Shown: piece by piece, positions 42,501 through 54,500 of the stretch
Position numbering within the stretch: the first letter of the stretch is position 1
Layout of the letters: each line of letters begins with the position of its first letter
Source: Rhynochetos jubatus
Taxonomy: Eukaryota > Chordata > Aves > Eurypygiformes > Rhynochetidae
DNA length: 64,000 nucleotides
NCBI GenBank assembly: GCA_027574665.1
Contig: CM050658.1
Span: 20,348,317 to 20,412,316, forward strand
Reading direction: 5' to 3'
Program-made: the position numbers and the translations under genes
Notes under the pieces: generated by a model
Seen by the model: the letters and a program-made list of their open reading frames with translations, nothing else
What the model was told of the DNA's origin: nothing
Database searches by the model: none

Positions 42501-45500
42501 TGCTAAACCTGTACCTTACAGGCCACGTGATGTGGAGCTGCAGCAGCAAAAGATCCACAAAGCACTTACCCCTCCCCTGTCCTTGTTGTTCAGCAACAGC
42601 TTCAGAATCTGAACCTGGAGACCTTCCACCACTAAAATGGGGACACGTCTGCCATCAGAAAACAAGCACTGGAGAGCAACCACCCATACTACCCCAACTG
42701 CAGTACCCTGTCCCCAGAAGAAAGGCTGCCTCCTCAGCAGAGGGGGCCCAGAGAGAACCAGTGCCAGCAGAATGCTAATCCCATCCCTGTGAGAATTTTC
42801 TCCTCTGCCACCCAGCAATAAAGCCATCCACAGCCAATAAACAATGCCTCTAAAGGAGAATTCCGGGTGGCTCATGCCCCATGGTGGGATGCTGCAGGTG
42901 TGCGCAGTGGGGTCCCAGCACTCACAGCCCTCCACCAAATAACGGCGTGGCTGGCCCCCGCCTCTGCAGCACAGCCTGTCCTGGCAGGAACACAGCCGGA
43001 CTGCAGGTTGTGAAGGGGACCTGGAAACAGCTCAAGGGTTGGTCCCCCCCGGCTACACAAAAGGTATGGGATCCTGAGAATTGCTCTCCTTCCTCACAGA
43101 CCTTCAATGCGTTTCTTGAGCCGCTGGCAGCCTCTTTCATATGCCCGCCGCCTCAGTCTCTCCTCGGCATTCTCCTCCTTCACGTCCTTATTCTCCTTGC
43201 CCTGGTTGGAGGACAGACACCAGTTAGCAGGAGACCACGGCACAGGGTAAATGTCTTGTCCAAGAGAGAGCAGAAACCCACTGAAACAATGTGTGAGTGT
43301 GTGACTGCAGCTGGCAGCACACCCGGACAGGCTTTGTAACGAGTAAGGGCAGGAGATCTTCTGAGGACACACAAGTCAACCGGTAATTCCTTAGACACTG
43401 TGGAGTTCCCTTCCAAATCCGTTGCCACAGATAACTGTCCCCCTCCCCTGTCCTCAGCCGCACACCTCAAACATCCCCTCTAAGAGGACAATAAAGAGGA
43501 CAGGGCAAAGGAGAGGTTACAGCTCTCACACAGCTCTGCAGGGTCCGCCAGTGCTAATGCAGCTGGAAACACGGGCCATCCATTTCCTCAGCCAAAAGAT
43601 GATGGGCCCAGCAGGCCACAGAATTTCCTGCCTCTTTCGTGGCCGTACTCACCTCCTTGGTGAAGCGGTTTGGCCACCACGTGGTGGGGATGAGCTCCTG
43701 CAAACCAGCCTCCTCCACACGCAGCGGGCTCTTGATGTAGAAGAACACAACCGAACGGAGCACGTCGAAGCTGTGGCCAAGTTAAAGCAAGCACAGAAGC
43801 TATGGTCGGAGAAGGTACAGGTCATGTTTCCAGAGCTGTACTGAAAGACCCCTTTCCAAACAGCTGCTCAAAGCTCTGCAAGATCCAGAGCCCCCTACTC
43901 TTGGGAGCAGCCCCACGCAGTTAGCACAGCAGCTGCCCAAATGCTAGCACGGCAGCTGGACTGCTCTGAAAGGCTTTTTGCTCTAGGGACATTAGAGAGG
44001 TCAAGCAGGCAGAAATGAAGGCCTGTGTGTTAGAAGGATGTGACCCGTACAGCACTGCTCCCCCTCCTCAAAGCAGGACTTTGTAGTGAATGGTGTGAGG
44101 CAGACAGAGGAGACCTGAGAAATCAGAAACGAACTCTCAAAGATAAGGTGGCTTCTGCCTCCCAGGACCTGCAGATCCTTGCAGTCTCCTTGGCTGCATT
44201 ACTGAGGGTGCAGAGAACTGAGAGCAGAGGAGGCACAAAGGATACAGAACATTGCTGAGTAGATATTTCCTGGATTTCTCATGCTTCAAGACTGCAATAG
44301 TGAGCCGGAGGTAGTGAATCTAGGGCAACAGGAGAAGCAAAAGTGACTCCATACAGCAGGATATGACTCTTAATTGGTACACTGTTCCAGAACTGCTCTC
44401 TCTGGATCAAACAACTCCAACTCCAAACCACTGTGTCCCTTTGGACAAGGGGACGTAACAGAAAGCTGCCTAGTCACAGATTCCTGGGGATTCAGAAGTG
44501 CAACTCACTTGTAATCCCAGGTCTGGGATGATGGGAGAGAACCTGTAAGCCCGCAGCAGGGACATCAGTAGCTGCTTGAGGCACTCGTGCACTTCATACT
44601 CCTGAGAAAATAAAAACCACATTGAACAGCAACAGCATGGAGTCGGGAACAGCTACAGTTCCCAGCGGATTCCCCTTGGAATGAAGCATTCACTGCTGAA
44701 CTGACAAAGCAGGTGCTCTGAACTTACAGCATTTGTCCGTCTGACTCCCACAGTCCTGCACACTACAGCTGATCGCTCGGGGCACACGGTGGCATTTAAG
44801 ACCACCACAGTCACATAAGCATTAACAATATCCAAGCAGGAAGTTACTCAACATCACCGGTTCCTTCAGCAGCAGGAGAAGCTGCTGTTTGTACCAGGAA
44901 GAGTGTGGGCAGCAGGAGCAGGGAAGAGACCGTCCCCCTCTACTGGGCACTGGTGAGATCGCACCTGAATCCTGGGTTCAGTTCTGGGCCTCTCACTGCA
45001 AGAATGACACTGAGGGGCTGGATCACGCCCAGAGAAGGGAACGGAGCTGGGGAAGGGTCTGGAGCACAGTTCCTGTGAGGATCTGCTGAGGGAGCTGGGG
45101 GTGTTCAGCCTGGAGAAGAGGAGGCTCAGGGGAGACCTAATCGCTCTCTGCAACTCCCTGACAGGAGGGTGCAGAGGAGGGGGGCTGGTATCTTCTCCCA
45201 GGTAAAAAGTGATAAGAGGAAATGGCCTCAAGTGGTGCCAGAGGAGGTTTAGATTGGATATTAGGAAAATTTTCTTCACTGAAAGGACTGTGAGGCATCA
45301 GAACGGGCTGCCCAGGGAAGTGGTGGAGTTGCCATCCCTGCAGGGATTTAAAAGACGTGCAGACGTGGCGCTTAGGGACACGGCTTAGCGGTGGACTTGG
45401 CAGTGCGAGGGTGACGGCTGGGCTTGATGGTCTGAGGGGTCTTTTCCAACCCAAACGACTCTATGATTCTACGATTCTAAGCTTAGAAATGCCTTGCTAG

Positions 45501-48500
45501 CTCACTGCCAGTGTCACCATTACAGATTTCTCTGTCTTCAACCCTTATTCCCTGGGTGCAAAGTAGCAGCCAGATGACTTAGGTGAGGGCAGGATACCAC
45601 AAAAAAGGGATCTTGCCACCAGGAAGAAAAAGAGGCTGATCACTACCAGCATGTTCTAGGGAAGGTTCCTGTCCTCAGCACCTCCCAGGGCCTCCCTGTG
45701 ATCCCTTGGGAGGAACTAGCACCCTAGCAACTCACCTCCATAAGAAGCCACATGAGATCCAGCAGCTGCTGAATAAGGGGATGGGCCTCCACTGCCCCTC
45801 CTCGTTCCAGGATGCTCAACAGGAAGGTCATCAGCACATCTTCCACCAGGTACACCTTGCACTGCAGAAAGCCAGGTCAACAGTCCTCCAAGGCACAGTC
45901 ACTCGCCAGCGAGAGCTGAATGTTCACCGCCCCTTGCAAGCACCATAACAGGCACCTACAGAAGCTCACAGTGGGCAGGCAAAACTCACCATGAGGGGAG
46001 AGAAGTAATTGAAGATGTGGGCTAGTGTAATCAACACCGTGGGTTCTCCCTGCAGCTGCCACATGGACGTGTCCTTCTCCACCAGCTTCCCCTCCTGCAA
46101 TGACAAACTCAGAAAAACACCTGGCTTGGAGCCAGCTCAATCCACCCATACCCCAGTGACTGGATGAACTGGAGGCCTGGAGCAGCCGCTGTTGGGTGCT
46201 CCATGCCCAACTGCAGTAAAGACCCTGAACTTGGGAATTTGGGATGGCAGAGCAGCCAGGCCCATGCCTCTGGAGAGCTGTAGTGCAGTCCAGGTGTCAG
46301 TTACTCTCAGCCACATGCAGGCACCTTGACAAGGTTTTTCCAAAAGGGTTCAAGTGTACATGATAATTTGTAAATTTGTAAATCCCTACAGCTGACAGGA
46401 GGTCAGCTAGTAAAGCAGGCCCCCAGCCCAGCCAAGAGCATAGCAGATGGCATTCCCTATGCCTTGGGCATAAACAGATCATCTCTTAAGCTAGCAGAAA
46501 AAAATGGTTCCTCCTGAACAGTCACAGCCAAAACAATTCTCAGGGCAGACCTGCCAGAATTTCATCACGTCATCGCGCCAGTTTAGGGTATGAACAAGCC
46601 TCTTTCAATGCTGCAAAATCAAATCCAGCAGCTCTGACCTTGACAAACATCACCTCTTGCATACTGGGAATGCAAATTCACAGGACTGAGAAGAACACAG
46701 CCCAGTGTGATTTAACTTTAGACCTGGAACTATCAGGAAACCCATTTTGCAAGCCAAAGAGCTGCAGGGACACGCGTGCTCCACGCAACAGCACGCCAGC
46801 ATTTAGAGTCTCGGGTGTGTGGAAACATCTGAGCTGCCAACATGTGCTGAGAAGAGCAGAACGACATTTCCCAGCATGGTGCCCCCAAGATCCACCCAGC
46901 GGCATTAGCCTACCGTCACATCTATTCCAATATGGATCACGTTCTTCAGGTAGCCTAACAGCTTGTGAGCCTTCACTAGGTCTGCAACAGGAGGATCTTG
47001 CAAGGGGTGGTAACCTTCCACTGGATAGGTAGGTAAGTGTTAAGGCAAAATGCAGTCTGATGCTTTCAGAACTTCTTTGTGCAAGGAAAAGACTGTCTCT
47101 GTTTACACTGTACTCACGCTTGCCTCAGTCACAGTTCAAACCACAGTGCCGTCTAAATGGACGATAACCCACAAGCTCTTATGCCCACTTCCTCCATATG
47201 GCAAGCAGTGAGTATTTCACGTCACACTTCTGCTCTCATCCAAAAGACTGACAGGAGCTGCCACTACAGCTATCGACAGGCACACCAGGACTGTTCCGAC
47301 AGGAGCTGCGGTTCTCAGCCTTCGCCCAGGAAAGCAGCAGGCAACGCTCCTACCACGTCAGAGGTCCTGAGTGGCTGGGAGGCAGAAGAGACCAGTGGGC
47401 AAGAGGCTCAGCAGCACAGCAGCATTAGGGTTTCCGAAACTGGAAAGTGAGATCTTTGCTGGATCTGAGTGCCTGGGAACGGGCAGCCCCCAGCTGCAGC
47501 AGTAGCTGCTGATTCAGAGCTGAAAGCCAATCTCATTTCACCATCTGTTGGGGACTGGCACTGACGTTCGTGCCCTGCAGCTCTGCTCCAGCTGAGGGGT
47601 ATCTGCTTCTTCTCTCCTTGACACTGCTCTCAGCATAGGTGCCAACAGAAGCAAGTGAACTGCAGTCAGGTATGTATATTCTACAGCCTCCAAAGATGGT
47701 CTCAGGATAGGCTCTTCTCCCTTCAGATCTCCTCTCCCCACACCTAAAGGATATCGGAGTGGACGGCTTCCGAAGTTAAAAGCCACGGACTCTTTGAAGG
47801 AGAGGCTGATGGCAGGGAAGTAAGCCATCCCAGCACCCCTTGTGATGTTATCAAAAGCGGTTCCCAGAGATATGCCGTTCCTGTAAGAAGGAAAACCCAA
47901 GATTTTAGTCACAGCAGGAGGGTTTCCAGGCCAGCTGGGCAACCCAGGTATCTGCATTTCCCTTCCAGCAACTTGCCAACAAGGACATTCACGCCTCCTG
48001 TCACTCTTAACCTGGCCACATGCAAACGTCACAGCCTTGCTGAGTGACAGCCACGGGAAGCACAGCAGCACTCCCCTTTTCTTACAACGGCACAGGAAGC
48101 CACTGGAGTCTGCACAACATGCAGAGCTCACTCAGCTTCAAGGGCAACCCAAATCCTTACGAGGTGACTAACCAGCCGGACATTTTAAAGGCAGGTGACA
48201 TTTTTGGCCTCATCCCTTTGACGTTGGTGGAAACAGAAGGATAGTGCTCTCAACCTACTCTTCTCTAACAGATCACATGAAGCATTTAATTCCGTCTGGC
48301 TTGTGGCAGGCTGTAGTTTAGGGCCAGGGAACAATTCTTATTCAGGCTGGCCAGTGCTCCTTGTGCACAGGAGTTGGAGGCTGGAGATTTATCAGCCTTT
48401 CCACAGCTCCTTGTAAAGAACCTAGGGCACGCAAGGCCTACACTGGCCACAGAAGCAATCAGTGTGGCCCAGCCAACTGTAGTATTAAGCATCATGAGAG

Positions 48501-51500
48501 ATCCCCCTCTCTTCCAAAATCCTAGCAAACGTTACACAGACTTCATAGCTTGAACATCTTTCTGCCAAATGCTCCCACTGAACTTAGGAGACTCAACAGC
48601 CTGTTTAGATGGTTTCTGAACACAAAGCAGAAAAGCAAAGGCTGGAACTACCAAGGAGCTTAAAGGGGAGGGGGCAGAAACAGGGCTCAGCAACCTGCTG
48701 AGCAGTGAGGAAACCTTTTTGTTACACACAGACATCAACAAAGCAGGGAACTGGGTCAAGATACTTACAAGCAGAAAGCGATGGTGCCCTCATCAAGGTC
48801 TATCAGACAGCTGACGATGTCTCCTGCTGCCCAAGACTGCAGTAAAGGGAGAGAGAAGGTTAAACATATATCCAGGGTGTTCCCACATCAGAAGAAAGAC
48901 TGCAACCCCAGCAATCCCTTGTGATCCAGCGTTGAAGAAGAGTGTTCCTTTTCACAGCAGCTCACGTTGCATTCTCAGGCACTTCTGGAAGCTGCACATA
49001 AGCCACTGGTTGGGAACTGTTTTTCCCTCCAGCACCAGGAACATTCACAGGATCAAACTTATATTTAACATGGCATCATCCTCTGATGTGCTACAGAGAA
49101 CCACAGAGACCAACAGCAACACTGTGCTAGGAATCAGTCTGCTGGGGCTGCTAAACAAAGCACACACATAGCATGTCCAGCACCCCCAGATTAGAAACAA
49201 TTGCCGGCACATAGCTGCTCCACGAGCAGACTGAAGCAGACAGGACAGCTTAAAGGCATTTCACAGGGCCCAGCAGAATCTAGTGAGCAGGAGGAGCCAT
49301 CTGCTTTCTTCTCCTGACTCTACATCCCATTCCTGGGAGGACAGCTACTCACTTTGCCATAGTTGGTAGTAGTCACATTCCACTTGCGCACCCGGTTTCC
49401 ATCATAGGCATATGAATCTGGCGTATCTCCAACCCCTTCCTGCATCGAAGTATGAAAGAGGAGACTTGAACCACACCAAGCATAGAGGATCCCTCTCATT
49501 GCAAGATCGGCTTTATTTCTGGGGAGGGGAAAACCAGGGGGAGACCAGCAGATGGGAAGAACAGCTCTGTCTGGAAAAAGCCCAGACTAGGAGTGAACCT
49601 AATGGCCTGTGATCTTTGGTTCAGAGAAATACACCATTCCCTACTCATCTTGGGGTCAGAAGAATAATACTGGCATACTACACTTCCACATTCTGTCAAA
49701 GCGGGCCCCAGGATGCCCATCACCTCCCCTGTCACGTGTTGCAGAGTGGCAAGTCACTGAAGCTCTGCAGCTGACGTCCCTTCCCAGCATCAAACATCCC
49801 ACACTGCCTGAGAAGAGCTGGCCTGGGCCTGCCTCTCCTGGGCAGCACCGGCTGTTGAGGGTTATCCTGAGAGACAGGCTGCCAGCACAGCAGTCCCACA
49901 CACTCTCTGGAGAAGATGCCAGCTGAAAATCAACACGTAGCAGTGGCTACATGCAGCAAGAGCACAGTGACGCACATCGCGTGCAGGGCTTTCACACTGT
50001 GCACCATCCTGTGAACACAGACCAGAGAGTCTTGTAAGGATTTTTCAAACAGCAAACCTGGTATTTTGTGTGTGCACCAAATGTCAGCAGGGCAGGAGCA
50101 CAGCACCAATGTGATGCTCCATGCTGACCTCAAAAGTAGTGGAGGAACAGAGAGCAGCCCTGTGCCATGTACAGCAGTTACACTACCTCCTGATTAAATC
50201 TGCAGTTGAGAGTACACCAGCCAATCTGCATGAGTCCCTGGGAGGAGATGAGCACCTCATAAATCCATTTCCCTGAAAGAAAAAGAGATGTCACACAGTA
50301 AATCCCTGTCACCTGGCTCATCGTTAGAGAAGCAGAACCTGACACTGCTCCCACAGAAATAAACGTGGCACACAAAGGAGCTTCAGGACGTCCCCAGCAT
50401 TCCCCTCCCACCTCTGCACTCCGGCATCACATAACTCTTCATCCTTCTGACTTCCTGGAAAAGCCAGCGGATGAACTGGGGAAGAAGAGGCTCAAGATTT
50501 GGAACTGCAACTTATTCAAGATTTCCTGAGCTCTCTAGTTGTGTAACTCTCCATACACTCTTCCCAGAGTCTTTGCTTGTTGTGGACCAGCTGGACAGGT
50601 CAGGTTCTCACGACCAGGTTCTCACAAACTGCACAAAGAGCTGAAGGTCTTGTTCTCACAAGACACGTGAGGAATTAAAAATACAGGATGTTGACACCAA
50701 AGGGGCTCAAGTCACAAGCTTGATAAGCTAACTGTAAGGCACTGCAGAGCCAAGCTTACAAAAGTTACAGTTATCAGCCTCACCTTTTGCAAAACACTGG
50801 GAGGGGTTTAGACTGCGGGAAACTACTGAATCTGTCTATAAAAACCCACACTGTAAAACAATAAACGATCTCGCTTGGTGCACATCATGCCGGGGTCCGT
50901 GCCCTCAAATCTCCGACATTTGCTCACAGCATCACTGGTTTATCTCCTCACCTTTATACACGCACGTCGTGGCCCTGATGGACCCAAAGTTACTGTGGCC
51001 AATCACCTGGACCAACAAACAAAAGGTAATTTAAAGTCAGACAAAAGACAGTTTTGCTCACCTTACCCATTCCCTCTGTCCTAGCCCTCAAAACCAAGCA
51101 CCAGGTAGACCTATTCACAAGCACAGTGTAGGGAAGGGACGGGACATCTTCCCCATCCCAGCAGCTGTACTCGGAGCAGACAGACCCTGGAGAATGATCC
51201 AGGTCCTCCCCACAGCTCACCTGTACTTGATAAACCTTTGACAAACCAGGGCAGCCTCCTCTGCTAGAGGTAAAAAAGGATATGTAGATTAAGAAGGGAA
51301 CGAGCATGGGAGCATGGGATGTGCATGCCCAGCGAAGGGGTGAAAGGAGTGCAGAAATTACTGAGGTAGGAAATGATTAAATGATTAAATGATTAAATTC
51401 TTTCAGCTGATGGTCTGCATGAGGAACATCAGCTAAGGAGCAAGCGGGGAGCTAGTGCAAACAAAGGAGAAAGGAAAGCCTCAGCTTCAGCCTCTTGGCA

Positions 51501-54500
51501 CCATTAGAGAAGACCAGAAGGAAGGAAGGAAGAGGCAGTGTGCTGGAGGGAGGGACAGGAAAACTGGCTGCTGGCCTCTCCTCTGCTTAACCAAGCTCTG
51601 CAGTGAGCCCCGGGGCCAGGGTAATCCTTTCACTCCCTCACAGCTCCACTCAGAGCTTTCTGAGACTCAGGGGTCCTGCTAGACCTTTCCCCAGGAGAGC
51701 TCATGTCCTCCAGGATCCAGCAGCTTTCTGGGCAGACTCCATTAACAGCACGCTACAAAGCCAGTGACGGAGATCTGTTATGAAGAACAAACCAAGACGC
51801 CCAAAATGCTTGTAGTCCCACACAACCATTTTCTGCCGCACCCAGCGTCACACTCACCCCAAGTAAGTCATCATCGACCAGGAGGAGCCCCTCAAAACCG
51901 CTCGTGTGGTCCAACACCACGGCAGCGGGACCAAGCCGGCCCTCTGCTACCTGATCTGAAAGGAGAGTTGCAGAAAACCCCTTAGGGAAAGTTGTGCGGG
52001 ATTTAACAGTACACCTCCAGCTAGACTACGACAGCACCTGGATTCCGCTGCAGTGGAGGAAGACTAAACCAGTGTTACCCGTGTTAGACCACGAGCACCT
52101 CAGGAAAGGAGACGCCAGTGAGGTCGAAAAGTAAGTTGTCACAGCAACACACCGGGTCTTAGCTATGCAGCATTCAGGTCGTACGTTGTTTTCCACGTCG
52201 CCTGAAAATGTCACTCTGGCAAAATTCAAAGACCAAACTAAACTCTGCGCCAAATATTTAGCCAACGTGTCACACTTCGATTGCAGCCAGCAAGAAAAAT
52301 TCTTTTTAAGAGAGGAGCCAAGTCGTATCCTGCCACATCCTGACTCATTCACGGAAACGGATGCTAGCAAGAATACAGGCTACAGCGTGAGGCTCAAAGT
52401 GAATACCTACAGTGGAGACCAGTATGTAAAAATTGTCAGCAAGCCTCTGCATTTCCCACTGAGGATAGCACTCCACACTGCTGGTCACAGCAATGGCTCT
52501 GCGTGTCGTTAGCAGTGACATACCTCCAACATTTGCCCCAAAACTGCTTTTCCAGGCATTTTTGCCTGGAAATATGCCTCCTCCATCCGCAAGCAGGCCT
52601 GTTCCAGGGCTGGATGATGAGGTACCCACCGGCAGGATTTAAAGGCACAATAAATTAGAGCACAGGAGGGCAGAACAACGCTCACTCAGGGAACTGCCTT
52701 TCATGATACAACTTGTCCTCCCAGTTAGGCAGCAACAAGCAGAAGCACAAATTGGACAGACACTCAGTGTCACCTACCTCGACTATCTTCGGAGCCATTC
52801 TCTGCTAGCAACCGGTCAAGGTGTTCCTGCAGGTTCTGGAACGTCAGGTGCTTCCTAGGGAATAAACGTGCACAGGAGCTCTTGAGAAAACTCTGTCTCC
52901 AAGTTTTAAAGAGTTTCAGCCCAGAAAACTGTGTCTGCACAGTCCTGCACTGAGACATGAACCGGGAAGTTCTGTCGATCTGTGTCTCTGGTCATGCATC
53001 AGGACTGTGCTGCCCAGCGTGTTGGGCAGTGAATGAACCAAGTACAGCGTGAACAAGCAAAGTAGTTAACAAAGGATCTTCAAGCCTTCAGTCTGCTCGG
53101 GAGTATTTTGTGGCAGTATGAAAACTGTAAGAAACAAGCTGCACCACCACCAACTGTGCACCTTGATTTTGCTGCAGTCAGCATCATACCATCATGGCAT
53201 AAGTCAGGATTAATCTGTTTCCCTCCCCAGGTATCTCATAATAGGAAAGAAGAGAGAAGACCACACCAGCAGCTGTAGCAGTTCCGATGAAGGTCAGGCT
53301 TGCCCAGCACCCTGACAACAGCCAAAACCATTTTGTTTTCATACGGAGAAGTTTCTCCTGCACCCTCCCTGGGCCACTGTTTTAAAGAACTTTCTCACAC
53401 TGTCCTCCCCCAGTTCTTTCTTTCCAAGGATTGTTTACTTAGCTATTCCTTGTACAAGAGCCGCTCCAGATGTGCGACTTGCTCTTACCCTGCCTCAAAA
53501 TCTCTGCTGCTCTAAAATACACTTTTGGAGTTGGCGAGACCAGAAGCACATGTTACTCGAGATGAGGGTAAACCACAAATTCATCCAGTGGCATAATGAT
53601 TTTCCTTATCTTACATCCCATTCCTAACAATTCCTAACTTCCTACTTTCTTCTTCTGACTTACTGAAGTCTTAGTATTCCCACCCCAACCTCACTCCTAC
53701 GCAGTAAAAATCAGCTCAGGGCCCAGCATCTGATGCACAACACTGAGGCTGTTCCCCTTGCAGTCCCTCACTCCGCATCTCCCTACGCCGAGGTTTGCAG
53801 ACCATTTCACTACCCGCTCACTCTCACAGCCACGTTACCTCTACAGTGCAGTTTGTAACAGCAGCAAACCTTCCCACCTCATGCTCTCTCCCTTTCCAAG
53901 TCTCCCAAGGATACATGGAACAGCACAGGTCATGCTGCAGGTCTTTGAGGGACCCCAGCAGCACCTCCTTTTACTGTGAGTGGCTAGTTGTTCCTATCCC
54001 TGCTTCCCATTTCCAAAGCCGCCTGTGGAACAACTTCCTGCCTCTCCAGGACTAGGGGTTTCCCTAAGACTGCGCTGAGAGGCATTTTGGAAGCCTGACG
54101 GATGCGAAGGTGCACAGAAGTGCAATCAAACCACATCGGTTTTGGTTGGCATGAGAGAGAGTGGCTTCAGCAAAGCAGCTTAATCGTCAGCTAGCATGGA
54201 GGAGAAGGTCTGGAAGGAGGTGAGATGGGCATGAGACAGCCAGAGAGATGTCTGCAGCAAGCTCCCCTGTGAGGAATTTAGGCCTCTGAAGAGAAGTTTC
54301 TCTCCATAAAAGCTGCTCTCACATGGCAAATGCTATTATCAAGACCTATTTGACTGCTACTGGGCTTTCTGCAACATAGCCAAGACTAGGGAAGAGGGTG
54401 GAAGGCAGGAAAAAAAGAGAGAGAGAGAGAGTCCAGTCCAACAAACTATCAGTTCTGTGCTTTCAAGTCATTAATCACCACACAAAGAAATTAGGAATAC

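Larger units (their letters stand above)
31303..46094 (-). other. RNF123: RNF123 coding exons 11-30 (central region)
   Basis: In transcript order: 45990-46094, 45736-45861, 44509-44601, 44246-44319, 43653-43770, 43102-43201, 42570-42631, 42409-42480, 41600-41720, 40710-40811, 39638-39744, 38917-39115, 38216-38361, 37939-38022, 37218-37325, 34240-34417, 32628-32702, 32134-32221, 31517-31604, 31303-31387. All introns are GT-AG and phases agree throughout. Landmarks include [10 protein letters not shown], the basic [39 protein letters not shown], the acidic DDLDEDEES (39.66 kb) and [18 protein letters not shown] know of no named domain here; conservation with mammals is strong. Confidence 0.92.

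Noticed and set aside
46982-47020. Shorter form of RNF123 exon 10 starting at the internal CAG before ACCTAG
   Set aside because: The previous exon ends in phase 1, and only the start at 47020 supplies the conserved [11 protein letters not shown] stretch in frame.
50410-50470. Possible extra RNF123 exon near 50.4 kb
   Set aside because: The SPRY coding sequence is already continuous from the exon ending at 50952 to the exon beginning at 50272; nothing is missing.
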